From positions 123,305-187,304 of the forward strand of contig NW_020312968.1 of NCBI RefSeq assembly GCF_003265705.1: a stretch of 64,000 bases of DNA, in the 5' to 3' direction. The notes beneath the pieces are model-generated. The model did not search any database, was not told the origin of the DNA, and saw only the letters and a program-made list of their open reading frames with translations. Position numbers and translations under genes: made by a program. The number at the start of each line of letters is the position of its first letter. Position 1 is the stretch's first letter. Origin of the DNA: Callorhinus ursinus (lineage: Eukaryota > Chordata > Mammalia > Carnivora > Otariidae). This document shows, one piece after another, positions 22,540 to 34,059 of this stretch.

Positions 22540-24165
22540 GTATGCTAAAAAAATTAAACCTAAACACAATCATATGTGTTGCAAATATTTTTTTCTTTTC
22601 CCTTTGAAATCAGGGTATATTGGCCCTAAGGAATCTTTACATAGCGAAGTTGATCAGTTCCCCCCCTGGATCAGTGTTTAATTGCTTTTTGTCAAAATAC
22701 AGAGCAATTTTTGCGGAGGAATAAATGGCTATGTTATTTTAAGTAATTAAAAGCATAGGACCAAGTTTTAGTTGCTGTTCCTTTAAGAATAAATGCAATG
22801 CAGAGGGTTTTTTGTTCAGAAATATTGGAGTCTAAGTATTTTCATCTACAATATGTAAGCAAACCTTAGTTCTCATTTTTTGAGAGTATTAATATAAGCT
22901 TCTGCCAGGGGAAATTTGTTTCTACTGGTTTCCTTCTGGATTGAAAAGTAGCAGTCACCTCAAGAATCCCCCTGATACATGGGGGAGATTAAGTAACACA
23001 GAGGGTGTTTTTTTTTTTTTTTATCTAAGAGCCCCATAGATTCCAGTTTGCCCAGCTACAGGAATCTGGGGGAATCAGTAGGGCTGCAGTATATGAGGTC
23101 ACAAGGCAGCCTCTCTCATTCCTTATTTTCAGGCTTAACCTGCTCTTTGCATCATAACAAATCGCCTTGTGGTTTCCTGCTCACCTCTGACCACTTGACT
23201 GAATTGGATACCCCTGGAGGTTCATGGCTTTGCCTCTGATGTAACCTGCTTGGGTAAACCCCCAGCCTGTGCAGAAATTGAACTTTTTAAAAGTAACTAA
23301 ATAGAAAGCATAAAATTGTGGAACAATCATACAAGGAGATTCCAACACCAAAAGAAAACATACCTTGAACGAAAGAAATGGCAAAGCCAGTTACAGCTGA
23401 CAAAATCAGTAGTAAGAGAACAACTTTTAAATGCCATTTGGGGGAAATGTCTACAGATTTATGACTGTAATTATAGCTACCTCACTGGCACTTTCCAAAG
23501 TCGGTGTACATTCCTGTTCCCTGAGTTGCCTTTCCTCCATAAATGTTTGCTGTTTAAAATGAAAACCTCTGCAAGCATTAAAAAGTGAACTTCTGTTGTC
23601 TAATTTTTTGCTCTAAACTCATAGGGCCTTTATATTCAGTATCATTCTGATTTGTGACCGACGGTCTCTGCTTAGATTATAGATGCTACTTCATCATCAA
23701 CGATGACTTTATCTCCTCATCGTTCCTGGTGAAATCCTGGACAAACAGATCGCAGGATCATTGATTCGTTGTACTTGAACTAAATACACACTCACATGAC
23801 TGGGATCTAGAGAGCCGTCACCTCCACAAAAGCTTTTAAAGGTTTATCAGAGTGACAGGACAAAAATATGACATAAGTTCAGAAGATGAAACACCCTCAT
23901 CTTTAGGTCTAAAGAAATCTGTTACCAGGGTTTCTTGGTCCTGGAAAGGTAAACCGCGAGCAAGTGTTAGTGGCCTTTCTAAGCGCCGTGTGGGATAAAC
24001 CTCTGTACAAATTACCATCAATAGTCACAACAGGGAAGTAAAAGCAGGAAGATTCATTTTCTTCTATTTGACTAGTTCGAATGAGTTTCTCTGCACAAGG
24101 CAATATATATGGTTCTCCAGCAGAAATGAACAAATTTGAATGCCACCATCTTCATCACTGTTCAA
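22540..24165. other. Unassigned non-coding stretch
   Basis: Poly-T at about 23009-23023. Otherwise unique DNA with no supported exon or repeat. Confidence 0.35.
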
Positions 24166-24167
24166 AG

Positions 24168-24283
24168 GAGTTACTAGAAGCTGTATACTGCTTTCTCTGT
24201 GTGGGTGAGTGAGCATGAGTGTATAGAGTTACTAGAAGCTGTATACCGCTTTCTCTGTGTGGGTGAGTGAGCATGAGTGTATA
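24168..24283. repeat. 58-bp tandem duplication
   Basis: Two adjacent 58-bp units (24168-24225 and 24226-24283), each starting GAGTTACTAGAAGCTGTATA and ending GCATGAGTGTATA. They differ at one base (tactg/taccg). A recent local duplication. Confidence 0.95.
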
Positions 24284-24289
24284 GAGATG

Positions 24290-24335
24290 TTTGTGCATAC
24301 ACACACACACTCGCACGCACATGCTTGTGTGCACC
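24290..24335. repeat. Short alternating CA/GT-rich run
   Basis: 'gtgcatacacacacacactcgcacgcacatgc' is an alternating purine-pyrimidine stretch next to the 58-bp duplication. Confidence 0.7.
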
Positions 24336-24689
24336 CCAATCCAGACAAATAACTCCATTTCTATTCTCCAAGCTCTGGGCTAAGCTAGTTATTCTCGTAG
24401 ATTTTTGCTGAAAACATATGACAATCTCTCTGGCCAAAGCTAAATTTGCCTCCATTTTGAGGGTCTTCTTGGTGCCGCTGCCTTAATCTGCAGTCTAGAT
24501 AGATTTTTCTGGATCTCTGGGCTTCTGTGTACATGAAGATTTAACTCTCTAGGGACCAGACTCCTTATCTGTGTTGCTGAGCTCTTATTATTTCTCCTGT
24601 TTCATTCTGTCTCTCAGATCATGAGGAGATTCTGGTTTGGGTACCTGTGCCTAGAGGGCAGCCATCAGCTCTCACAGTGGGGAGATGAA

Positions 24690-24885
24690 GAGCAAGGGCC
24701 CCATAGTCACTGGCTGGGCTCAGACCTCGGACCAGCAGGGAGACCCTGGACCAGGCACTTCATTTCTGAGCCTCAGATTCCTAATCTACAAAATGGGGCA
24801 GTAACCTGAGGGAGGATCAAATGTGATAATCCATTTAATATCTTTACAATATTGCCTGGCACATAGTGAGTCCCCCATAACTGTA
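24690..24885 (+). mobile_element. MIR SINE
   Basis: Sense MIR: 'gaccctggaccaggcac', 'tctgagcctcagattcctaatc', 'acaaaatggggcagtaacc', 'gaggatcaaatgtgataat', 'gcctggcacatagtgag'. Confidence 0.85.
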
Positions 24886-25154
24886 GACATTGTTATTCAT
24901 TTCACTCCTTCAGTGTGCAAACCTGCATCAGGGCAAAAGTGGGGTACCATAGTTCTGGTGAATTCCACCAGGGAACAGGTCCATCAACCACATGAGAGGT
25001 GGGAGGCACTGTGGGATCATTTTCTGGTTGATAAAACCTAAGACTGCAGTATCACAATAACCACAGCAGAATCATAAGCTGAGTATTTTTTTTTTAACCA
25101 AGAATTGGAGAAGTTAGTAGGGAAAGAGGCTTCCTTAAGACACTCTCATTAAGG

Positions 25155-25369
25155 GGGTGCCTGGGTGGCTCAGTTGGTTAAGAGTCTGCCTTTGGCTCAG
25201 GTCATGACCCCGGGGTGCTGGGATTGAGTTCCGCATGGGGTTCCCTGTTCAGTGGGGAGTCTGCTTCTCTCTCTGCCCCCCTACCCCCGCGTGTGCTCTC
25301 TCTCTCACTCTCAAATAAATAAAATCTTAAAGATAAAAAAAGAATTAAAAAATCATTTTAAAAAGAGAA
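25155..25369 (+). mobile_element. Carnivore tRNA-derived SINE
   Basis: 'ggtgcctgggtggctcag' head through 'ctcaaataaataaaatctt' and a longer A-rich end. Target duplication ACTCTCATTAAGG/ACTTTCATTAAGG at 25142-25154 and 25370-25382. Confidence 0.95.
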
Positions 25370-25565
25370 ACTTTCATTAAGGTTGACTAGAAAAGAGCAG
25401 GGATGCTGGCAGCCATTTGGGAATCAAGGGTAAATGCATTTTCAGAAAGTGGAATAAGGACTGAGAATATCTGGAAAGAGTGGCTACAATGTCATCAGAA
25501 AACTGTTAAAGGAACCCAGGAAGGGTAAGCTTCATGGGGCAAGTAGTGTTTCAAGCCTTCTAGAA

Positions 25566-25787
25566 CAGGGATCTGCAAACCTGTTCTGAAAAGAGCCAGA
25601 TAGGAAATATTTTCAACTTTGTGGGCCATACAGCCTATATTTCCATTACTTAATTGCCGGTGTCATGTGAAAGCAGCCACGGATGATATGCAAGCAAATA
25701 GGCCTAACTAGGTCCCATAAAAATGTACTTACAAAAACAGGCAGCCGCCACATTTGACTGGTTGGCAATAATTTGCTGACTCCTCTT
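25566..25787 (+). mobile_element. hAT-type non-autonomous DNA transposon
   Basis: Runs from 'cagggatctgcaaacctg' to 'tttgctgactcctcttttg', with 'gagccagataggaaatatttt', 'gtgggccatacagcctat' and 'tacttacaaaaacaggcagcc' in between. This is a common eutherian element; subfamily not assigned. A second copy in opposite orientation is at 55945-56152. Confidence 0.75.
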
Positions 25788-25824
25788 TTGGAACGCCAAC
25801 CACAGTAATCATCATCATGTTAGT

Positions 25825-26085
25825 CATTTTTGATAATTAAATCTTTACTACGTGCCAAGCACTGGGCTAAACTCTCTTTTTAACTTATCTTATTTCCTTA
25901 AAACACTATGAAGAATATATCATTATTACCCCTATTTGTCAGAGGGGAACCAGGCTCCGAGAGTTACTTATCTTATTTTCTCATAACACTATACAGTCAC
26001 ACAGATAATCAATGTTGGCAAGAATTTATGCCCAGGCAATTTGGCTCCAGAGATCGAATACTCTTAATCACTGCACCATTTTGTC
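25825..26085 (-). mobile_element. MIR SINE
   Basis: Antisense MIR: 'ttactacgtgccaagcactgg', 'attacccctatttgtcagagg', 'acagtcacacagataatc', 'aatttggctccagagatcg', 'actcttaatcactgcacc'. Confidence 0.85.
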
Positions 26086-26389
26086 TCTTGAGTGGGAGTG
26101 GGGCGGGATGCGGGCAGAGGCTATTCTAATTACCTATTCATCTCCATCTTGTCCTAAATGTCCACCATCCTAACAGTGGCAAGGTTTTGCTGGCTCCTGA
26201 CTTACCTTTTATGATAAGTGTCCACTTATCCTATTTGCTCCTATTTGCTTTGGCTACTTTGTGTGGCTCAAATACACTTAACTCTTAAAATGGCCCCCAA
26301 TTCCCTGAGGGATCTGGACCCAGCCTAGCCAGCCAGCTGGGTACCAAGCTCTCCCTTTTTCTCTGCATTCCAACTTCCCTATCTTCCTT

Positions 26390-26617
26390 TTTCCTGGAAG
26401 ATTCCATTCTGCTTATCGCCTTACTCATTTGTATATGATATTTCCTCTGCCAGGATTATTCTTCCCCTCCCCTTCTTTTGGCCGACTTATCTCTGATTAC
26501 ATCTGAGTTTAATCATCCTATCTTCACAGAAGACTTCTTTGATCCTGTATCCTTATAGTAGCATGTGACTTTCTTTCATAGGACACTGCAGCTTATAATT
26601 TTATATTCACCTATGTG
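26390..26617 (+). mobile_element. L2-like LINE fragment
   Basis: 'tttcctctgccaggattattcttcccc', 'ttcacagaagacttctttgatcctg' and 'gcagcttataattttatattc' follow the L2 3' order. Divergent, ends approximate. Confidence 0.55.
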
Positions 26618-26880
26618 ATAGTTTCTCAAACAGCACTATGGGCACTTCAGGCTGGAAAATTGCATGTGCGTGTGTGTGTGTGGGCGTGCACGAGTGCGCA
26701 CACATGTGAGCACACAGTCTGTGTGTTATATGATGTTTAGTAGCATTCCTGGCCTCTACCCACAAAATGCCAGTAGCACCCCTCCCCTCAGCCATGACCA
26801 TTAAAAAAAAAATGTCACCAAACTTTGCCAAATGCCCTTTGAGGAAGCAGAATCTTCTCCAATGGAGAAGCACTGTCCTA
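26618..26880 (-). mobile_element. MER20 hAT element with internal GT repeat
   Basis: Antisense MER20: 'gatgtttagtagcattcctgg', 'cctctacccacaaaatgcc', 'tttgccaaatgccctttgagg', ending 'tggagaagcactg'. An alternating GT/GC stretch at 26663-26720 occupies what should be non-repetitive MER20 sequence. Orientation follows the remembered consensus. Confidence 0.7.
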
Positions 26881-28490
26881 AAAGGAAAGTTCAATGAAGA
26901 GAGGGACCATCATGGTTATCTTCCGCTTGCTACCCACCCGTATCCCTGTCCACCCTGCGCTCCTCTCTCTGCCCTGAGAGCCTGACCCATATGGACTGTA
27001 TCAGCAGGCTCCTCTGTCTTCTCACTTCTGGCTGGGTATGGCCAAAGAGACACATTCTCAGGATACTGAGAGACAAAAAGGAAGTGAGATGGGGGTCTTA
27101 TCTTGTTTATTCTAGGTCATCAGGGCTTGACTGTACACTTGTACCCAATGTCAGTGTTCCTATCAAATAGCCCTCTCCAAACAGTCACCCCCTCCACCTG
27201 AGGGGGTATTGATCTGTCACTGTTACTAGCCTTGGAGTCCAGTACTGTCCCTTGCTGGTTCCCTTAAGCCTTACCCAAACCTATGTAAATAATTCATTTA
27301 ATAAGTTTTCCTCAAGTGTTGCTGAGACTCTGACAGCTACAAAGACTGTGTGTATATTTCTCACCATTGAATATGCAATGTTAGTGGCAACAAGCTCCCA
27401 GGAAAAATGTGTCATATGAAGAAATTAGTGGCATCTGTTTTTCTTCCTTTCTTTCAACTTCTGCCTTTATCTGCCTCAATGTTTTGCTGGACCCAAACTC
27501 AAGAGTCTTCACCTGGTTTGATACATGGGTTCCAACTCAAATGAGGGCTTCTAAGACACACTCAGAAATATTACACTTGACCTCATCCTTACCTCTGATT
27601 CCTGCTGTGTCTACTTCTCTAACACATTATCTCTACCTTTTTCTTTCTTTTTTTTTGTTTTTGTTTTTGTCTTAGATTTGGGATCCTTTGTGCCAGTAGG
27701 CAAAATTCTTTGTTGAGTTTTACTACTCATCTAGCCTAATACCAACGGTGGTAAACAAAATGCTTCAGTTAACTTTCATCTTGAACTAATTATATTTCAT
27801 ACCATTAATAATAAAAATACCTGCTTTCAGAAATGACTATTTTTTTCAGAAACTATGAAGTTAGAGCCATTCATAACTCCTGCTCCATTTCAGAGGACTA
27901 CTAGTTCAACAGATATTGTGACAATATTCTTTGATCTGAAATATTTCCAACCCAAGCAACACTTCACCCATATTCCACAAACCTAGCTGTCCATCTCTGG
28001 AATAAATAACATTTGTTCTTGAAAAAAAGCAAATATGGACAAGAAACTAAGTAATTAAGAATTTATTATAAGGGTTCAGCTCTCTCCAAGACAAATTCTC
28101 AGTCCTCAAGCCTTTTTTGTACACTCTAGACTCACAAACTCTGATCAGGACCTTCAATTCTCCTTCTCTTGAAGAATCAGCAAAAGATAAGCCCTAACAA
28201 CATTTGGCTAAAAAGGATATATAGTTTTTCTATGTTAGAATAAGAGGCTACTTAATTTTTCTCTTCAGTTTGAATAGCTGAAAAATAACTGTTATTTAAG
28301 CATATCGACACATTTAAAACAAGCCTTACCTTTGCTACACATCACTCCAAAAAGCTTTCATACACTCTCTTTGATTCAATACTCATCCTCTCTAAACTTG
28401 AGACAAACATTGTTCTGATTTTCTCTCATCATAGATTATTGCCTTTTCTAGAAATTCAAATTGTTTTGCCTTTGCTAAAAATGTATGTTA
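26880..28490. other. Unassigned non-coding stretch
   Basis: A T-rich low-complexity run at 27635-27670, then AT-rich unique sequence. No exon or repeat family named. Confidence 0.35.
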
Positions 28491-28925
28491 ATTGAATAAT
28501 AGAATAGGTGCTCTGCTCTGTATGATCTCTTACACTCAGCATAATGGTTTTAGAAATTGACCATATAGTAGCACGTAACATTATTTCCCCCTTTTTATTA
28601 CTGAGTAGTGTATCCCATTACATAAATACACCACAGTTTATTTATCCATTTTTCCACAGATGAACATCTCAGCCATTTCCAGTTTGAGCTATAATGAATA
28701 ATACTGCTTTGAACATGTACGTATAACTCATTCTGTGGATGTATGTTTTCATTTGTTGGGTAAAAAAATGTAATTTCTTGGGTAAGATGTTAAATTTTAT
28801 AGGAAACTGCTAGATTTATTTCCAAATTGATTCTTCCATTCTATATTCCCACCAATAATTTATGCAAGTTCCATTTGTTCCATATCCTTGCTGACATTTG
28901 GTGTTGCCAATCTTTTTAACTGATG
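28490..28925 (-). mobile_element. Ancient LINE-1 fragment
   Basis: Antisense old L1: 'cagtttatttatccatttttccac', 'gtttgagctataatgaataatactg', 'attcccaccaataatttatg', 'catatccttgctgacatttgg'. It abuts L1 sequence of the opposite orientation at about 28930. Confidence 0.8.
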
Positions 28926-28929
28926 ATTA

Positions 28930-30331
28930 GACATCTGCATATAAAAAGATTAATTTAGGCCTTACTTCACACCAGATAACAATTAACTCAAAACAGATCA
29001 CAGACTTCAATCTTACAGCGACAACTATAAAACCTATAGAACAAAAAAATAGAAGAAAAACTTTGAGACCTTGTGTTAGGGAAAGATTTCTTATGTATAA
29101 TAGCAAAAGCATGATCCATAAAAGGAAAAAATAATAAAGTTGGACTTCATCAAAGTAAAAACTTTCATGCTTCAACAGGTATCACTAAGGAAATGAATGA
29201 ATAAGCCCCAGATTTGGAGAAAATATTTGCAAATAATGTATCTGAGAAAGGACTTGCATCCAGAATATATAAAGAACACTAATGATTTTTTTATTATTTT
29301 TAAGAAGGCAAGTGACCCTATTTAAAAATTGGTAACGGGGGGCGCCTGGGTGGCTCAGTTGGTTAAGCGACTGCCTTCGACTCAGGTCATGATCCTGGAG
29401 TCCCGGGATCGAGTCCCACATTGGGCTCCCTGCTCAGCAGGGAGTCTGCTTCTCCCTCTGACCCTCTTCCCTCTCGTGCTCTCTATCTCTCATTCTCTCT
29501 CTCTCAAATAAATAAATAAAATCTTCAAAAAAAATAAAAAAATAAAAATTGGTAATGGACTTGGATAAATATTGCTCCAAAGAAGATATACAAATGGCAA
29601 ACAAGCACATGAAAAGATGCTCAGTGCCATCAGTCATGAGGGAAATGCATATCAGAACCATCAGATACCACCACTTGATAGCCCCTGGATGGCTATAGTC
29701 AAAAAGACAGATAATAACAAGTATTGTGAAGGATGTGGAAAAACTGGAACTGTGCTTGTAGGAATGCAAAATGGTGCAACCACTTTGGAAAACAGTTTGG
29801 CATCTTCTTAAAATGTTAGACATGATTATACCATGCAACCCAGCAACTCCACTCCTAGAAATGAAAACATATGTGTACACAGACTTGCACATAAATGTTC
29901 ATATTAGAAATAGCCAAAATGTGGAAAAACCCAAAGTCCATCAACTGGTGAATAGATAAACAATGTAAGGCATATTATATTATAGACTGCTCATCATGTA
30001 GATACGACATAGATGAACTGCAAAAACAGTATGTTGAGTAAAAGAAGCTAAGGACAAAAGGCCATATATTGTATAATCCATTAATACCAAATGGCCAGAA
30101 AAATCTACAGAGACAAAAAGTAGATTAGTGGTTGCCTAGAACTGGGGGGTGGGAATAAAAATGACTAAAAATTGACATGAGGAATATTTTTGAGGTGATG
30201 AAAATATTCTAAAATTGGATTTTGATGATAGCTGCAATATTCTGTAAGTTTACTAAAAATTATTGAGGTTTACACTTAAAATGAGTGAATTTTATGGTAT
30301 GTAAATTATACTTCAATAAAGCTGTTTTAAA
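28930..30331 (+). mobile_element. LINE-1 3' portion, split by a SINE
   Basis: Sense L1 from late ORF2 to the 3' end. 'gagaaaatatttgcaaataatgtatctgag' leads up to the SINE at 29339-29543. After it come 'gcacatgaaaagatgctcag', 'ggatgtggaaaaactggaactgtgcttg' and the terminus 'acttcaataaagctgtttta'. Frame is lost by stops and indels. The 3' terminus is well preserved. Confidence 0.9.
29339..29543 (+). mobile_element. Carnivore tRNA-derived SINE
   Basis: Carries the 'tgaccctcttccctctcgtgctctc' body variant. 15-bp target duplication AAAAATTGGTAACGG/AAAAATTGGTAATGG at 29324-29338 and 29544-29558. Inserted in an L1. Confidence 0.95.
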
Positions 30332-30542
30332 AAAATGTTTCCACAAAGAAAACGGCAGGCCCAGATGGCTTCCCTGTAAATTCTACCAAAAATTTGAGAA
30401 AGAAATATCACCAAATATTATAAAAACTCTTACAAAGAACAGAAACATAGGAAATATATCCCAAATAATGTTTTTGTAGGCCAGCAGAACTTTTATACCA
30501 ACCCGAAAAATGGCACAACAAGAAGGGAAAATTACAGACCAA

Positions 30543-30596
<54 letters not shown>

Positions 30597-31540
30597 CATG
30601 GATACAAAATTCCTAGCCCAAAAATCAAATTGACTCCAACAGTATGTAATAAATAATAATATATCACAATGTAGATGGGTTTAGGTTGAGTAATAACTGA
30701 AAATCATTCCATATTTCTGAGGATGCAAGACAAAATAATAATAAAATTAAATATTCTTTCATGATAAAGGAAGAAAGATCTCTCAGCAAACTAGTAATCA
30801 AAGAAAGTTAACTTAATCCTTTAACCGGTATCTATAAATATCTTACAGCAAACATGGTACTTAATGGCAAAACACTGAAAGCTAAGCACCTGAGATTAGG
30901 AATGAAATGAGGATGTCTGCTATTACCATATCTATAAATGTTGCTCTAGAGATCGTTGCTGATGACATTAAGCAAGAATACAAATAAAAGACATAACTCA
31001 AGGTACAAACGAAAGAAGATTGAAAAGCTGTCTTTATTTACAAATGTCTGGCTATGGAGAAAAACCCAAGAACATAGAGTTAAAGATTTAGAATTAACTC
31101 ATGAATTTAGCAAGAACACTGAATAAAAATCAGTTTTATAACAAGCCTCAATTAAATGTTATTATTCCAGTAACTAACAATTGGAAGATGAATTGTAAAG
31201 AAGTTGCTGTTTGTAATAGCCAAGAATTTAAGGCACCATGTGAAACACCAAGGATAAATAGCAGAGCAGAATCAGATTTAGCAGGACTTCAGATATCACA
31301 ATGATCCAATGAAGAATATAAAATAACTACTTCTAAATTAAAAAAAAATTAAAAGACTTAAAATATAAGCAAGGAGAAAAGACTGCAAAATGATTAAGGA
31401 AATATGACAAAGAAACAAATATGTATTCCAGCAATTTTAAAATGATATAAGAATTTGAAAGGACAAATTAAAGAGCAGATCAAATGGCTGAAGAGAGATT
31501 TCGTGTACTAGAAGATGGATAGGCTCATTTTCTGAAATGT
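30332..31540 (+). mobile_element. Older LINE-1 ORF2 remnant
   Basis: Starts with reverse-transcriptase-region sequence encoding a decayed 'GPDGFP' motif (ggcccagatggcttccctg at 30357). It continues with the region preceding the L1 palm domain, broken by stops and a (TG)n tract at 30545. From 31350 the text looks more like 5' L1 or HAL1 sequence, so more than one element may be present. Confidence 0.7.
30545..30594. repeat. (TG)25 microsatellite
   Basis: Fifty uninterrupted bases of alternating TG inside the L1 remnant. Uninterrupted length suggests it is polymorphic. Confidence 0.98.
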
Positions 31541-31558
31541 AACACAAAGAAATAAGGT

Positions 31559-31742
31559 TGTGGGCGCCTGGGTGGCTCAGCTGGTTAAGCGTTTGACTCT
31601 TGATTTCCGCTCAGGTCATGATCTCAGGATACGGAGATCAAGCCCCACCTTGGGGTCTGCGCTCAGTGGGAAGTCTGCTTGAGATTCTTTCTCTCCCTCT
31701 CCTGCCCCTCCCCCCTAAAATAAATAAATAAATCTTTAAAGA
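31559..31742 (+). mobile_element. Carnivore SINE, older subfamily
   Basis: 'gggcgcctgggtggctcagctgg' head and 'gactcttgatttccgctcag' body. Target duplication AAAGAAATAAGGT at 31546-31558 and 31743-31755, perfect over 13 bp. Confidence 0.95.
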
Positions 31743-31828
31743 AAAGAAATAAGGTGATCAAAAATATTACAAATAAATGAAAAGACATGAGAACAGGATG
31801 GGGAATTGTAGGATGGGGAGTGTAACTT

Positions 31829-32248
31829 CTTTTTTTTTTTAAAGATTTTATGTATTGGGTGCCTGGGTGGCTCAGTGGTTAAGTGACTGCCTTCGGCTCA
31901 GGTCATGATCCCGGCGTCCCGGGATCAAGTCCTACATCGGGCTCCCTTCTCGGCCGGGAGTCGGCTTTTCCCTCTGACCCTCTCCCTTCTCATGCTCTCT
32001 CTCACCCTCTCTCTCAAATAAAATAAAAATCTTTAAAAAAAAAAAGATCTTATGTATTTATTTTAGAGAGATTAGAGAGAGTGTGAGTGGGGGAGGGGCA
32101 GAGGGCAAAGGAGAAAGAGAACAGCAAGCCAACTTGAGCTAAGCATGGAGCCTGATGCAGGATCCATCCCAGGACCCCAAGATCGTGACCTGAGCCAAAA
32201 TCAAGAATCAGGCACTCAACTGACTGAACCACCCAGGCTCCCTGGCAT
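31829..32248 (-). mobile_element. Carnivore SINE, older subfamily, interrupted by another SINE
   Basis: Antisense outer element: poly-T at about 31829-31840, 'aaagattttatgtatt' to 31856. It resumes at 32043 and ends with 'gaaccacccaggctcc'. A short duplication TGTAACTT (31821-31828 and 32249-32256) flanks it. The inner plus-strand SINE occupies 31857-32042. Confidence 0.9.
31857..32042 (+). mobile_element. Carnivore SINE nested inside another SINE
   Basis: Plus-strand copy inserted in the tail of the antisense SINE. Target duplication AAAGATTTTATGTATT/AAAGATCTTATGTATT (31841-31856 and 32043-32058) is itself SINE tail sequence. Body variant is the 'ctgaccctctcccttctcatgctc' type. Confidence 0.95.
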
Positions 32249-32259
32249 GTAACTTTTGA

Positions 32260-32740
32260 AGAGATGATTCCTGAAAAATTTTTGGAACCCTTAAAAGACA
32301 CCAAAACTCAACTATGGACATAGATGAAGCTTATAGAAATATTTTTGAGTGAAATAAAAAAAAATCAAGTCACAAATAAATACATATGGTTTGACCGCAT
32401 ATAAATCAACTTAAAAGCAAGCAGAAGTAAATGATCTAATGTTTAGGGACTCCAGAGATTATATAAGTATTGAGAAAAGCAAGAAAATGGTAAATGAAAA
32501 TCAGGATGGTCGTTAGGTTTGGGTAATTAGAAGAAGGGAACCATCCGCAAGATTTTAAGGGGATGGGTAATGTTTTACATGTGAAGCTAGGTTATGGGTA
32601 CATAGGTATTTGCTTTGTTATTTATCTTTATACCCTTTTCAAATGGAGGAGCAGGTTTAGACAATTCACAGGAAAAGAAATAGAAATTGCTCTTAAGTAT
32701 GCATGCATAGCCAGTATCACTCCATGTACAAAATATAAAT
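32260..32740 (+). mobile_element. Probable old LINE-1 3' sequence
   Basis: 'ttggaacccttaaaagac', 'atcaggatggtcgttagg', 'ttttacatgtgaagctaggttatgggtac' fit a degraded sense L1 3' UTR. Weak match, ends uncertain. Confidence 0.4.
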
Positions 32741-32749
32741 TGAAACAAT

Positions 32750-33305
32750 AAGCAAACATTTTTCACCTATTGGATTTAGACAAAAATTTTAAAATGCAGT
32801 AAAATCTAATTGACCAGAATTTAGAGAAACAGACACACGTTGTTGGCCAAAGTGCAGGTTGGTTCAAACACTTCACAGAGCATGTGGTGGTATTGCCCAT
32901 AATACTTGCACCTCATAAATGTCCATCAGTGGGTACTGCCTGAGTAAACTATGGTGCATCCATAAAATCTAATGCTATGCAGTCATTAAAGATAATGAAG
33001 GCGGTCTCCATGTGCTGATAGAGAATGACTTCCAAGAAAAACTATTCCGCGAAAAGAACAAGATGCAGAGCAGTGTGGATTTTTGGTTTGCTGCTATTCA
33101 TGCGAAAAGAGAAGTCTATGCATTATATGTCTGGAAAGGCAGGAAGTATTGCCGGAAGGATAGCTACACAATGAAAAGAAAAGCCTGGTAAAAATGGTTA
33201 AGTCTGGGGAGAAGTGAAACAACGGTTCTAGGCTGTACTTTCTTTCCACTCTCATCTTTTGTTTTAAACTCCTGTATTTTTTATCACATACAAAAATTAA
33301 AAGAA
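32750..33305 (+). mobile_element. Ancient LINE-1 3' end (L1ME-like)
   Basis: 'aaatgtccatcagtgggtactg', 'aaactatggtgcatcc', 'aatgctatgcagtcattaaag', 'gtgctgatagagaatgacttccaag' and 'gcagagcagtgtgg' match the order of the old L1ME 3' UTR. It ends in 'atcacatacaaaaattaaaa'. Confidence 0.75.
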
Positions 33306-33309
33306 GTAA

Positions 33310-33900
33310 TTTGTACACAGAGATTCACACGTGCGCAGGGGTTCAACATGGTGACAATACGGGAACCCGCCATGTTGTCTACGTCACTGCAAAGACTGCC
33401 TCCGTATTAGGAGTGTATTATAAGCAAAGCAATAATTTAAAATCTCTTAAAATGAGTTTTTGTTTTATTTTACACGACTCAAGTGTTGTCATCAGGAAGA
33501 AGAACCTTATTGCATGAAATCTCTAATGCTGTCTGGGTTTATCTTGCTCAGAAATAACGAAAAAAAATGCTGTCTCAAACATTAAAAAAAAAAACAGTTT
33601 TGCTAAGTCTCTTCTTTGAAATGTATAAATATAAAAGCAAACAATAGAAATAATTTTAAGATACCTATTTTGGGATCCACTCTCCAAAATCGGGTGTGTT
33701 ATTTAATTTCACTTCTTATCGGTTGTTCATTTGGGGTCAAACTTTCTGCAGTTCCATAATGGAACTTGCCACTCTATTTTCAGAGGCGCAGATGGTGGAA
33801 AAACGTTTCACAAGTAAACCATTTTATTTGAGTGGAACTGAATTAGCTTTTCCAACCCACAATTTCCAAATACGATGTCAGAAATGAAATACACCCTTCT
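33310..33900. other. Unassigned non-coding stretch
   Basis: Unique sequence with one A-run near 33582. No family or exon recognised. Confidence 0.35.
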
Positions 33901-33904
33901 ACAC

Positions 33905-34052
33905 CCTAGTGGTGTGGCTCTGGGAAAATCATGGCATCTCTCAGAAATACCGTCTCCTTCTCTGCAAAATGAGAACCCCCAATGCCTTTGTTTTATAGTG
34001 TTGTGAGATTAAATCTCTTTGAAAGGATCAGCAGGCTGCCTGGCACATCTTT
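33905..34052 (+). mobile_element. MIR SINE
   Basis: 'tggctctgggaaaatcatgg', 'tccttctctgcaaaatgag', 'gttgtgagattaaatc' and 'gctgcctggcacatc' form a sense MIR. Confidence 0.75.
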
Positions 34053-34059
34053 GGGCTCC

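Larger units (their letters stand above)
21040..22540 (-). mobile_element. Ancient LINE-1 3' fragment hosting three later insertions
   Basis: Pieces co-linear with an old antisense L1: 'cattgcacattgtcccacagag', 'aaaatggctgcaaggtaatcc', 'attcctagaaatggaattgcc', 'ccaatgtacatttttatt', 'ggagcatctattcatatgt'. It is broken by a SINE (21346), a younger L1 3' end (21562) and another SINE (22105). Ends approximate. Confidence 0.75.

Noticed and set aside
29434..29892. 152-codon minus-strand open frame
   Set aside because: It runs through a SINE and an antisense L1 and is repeat-derived.
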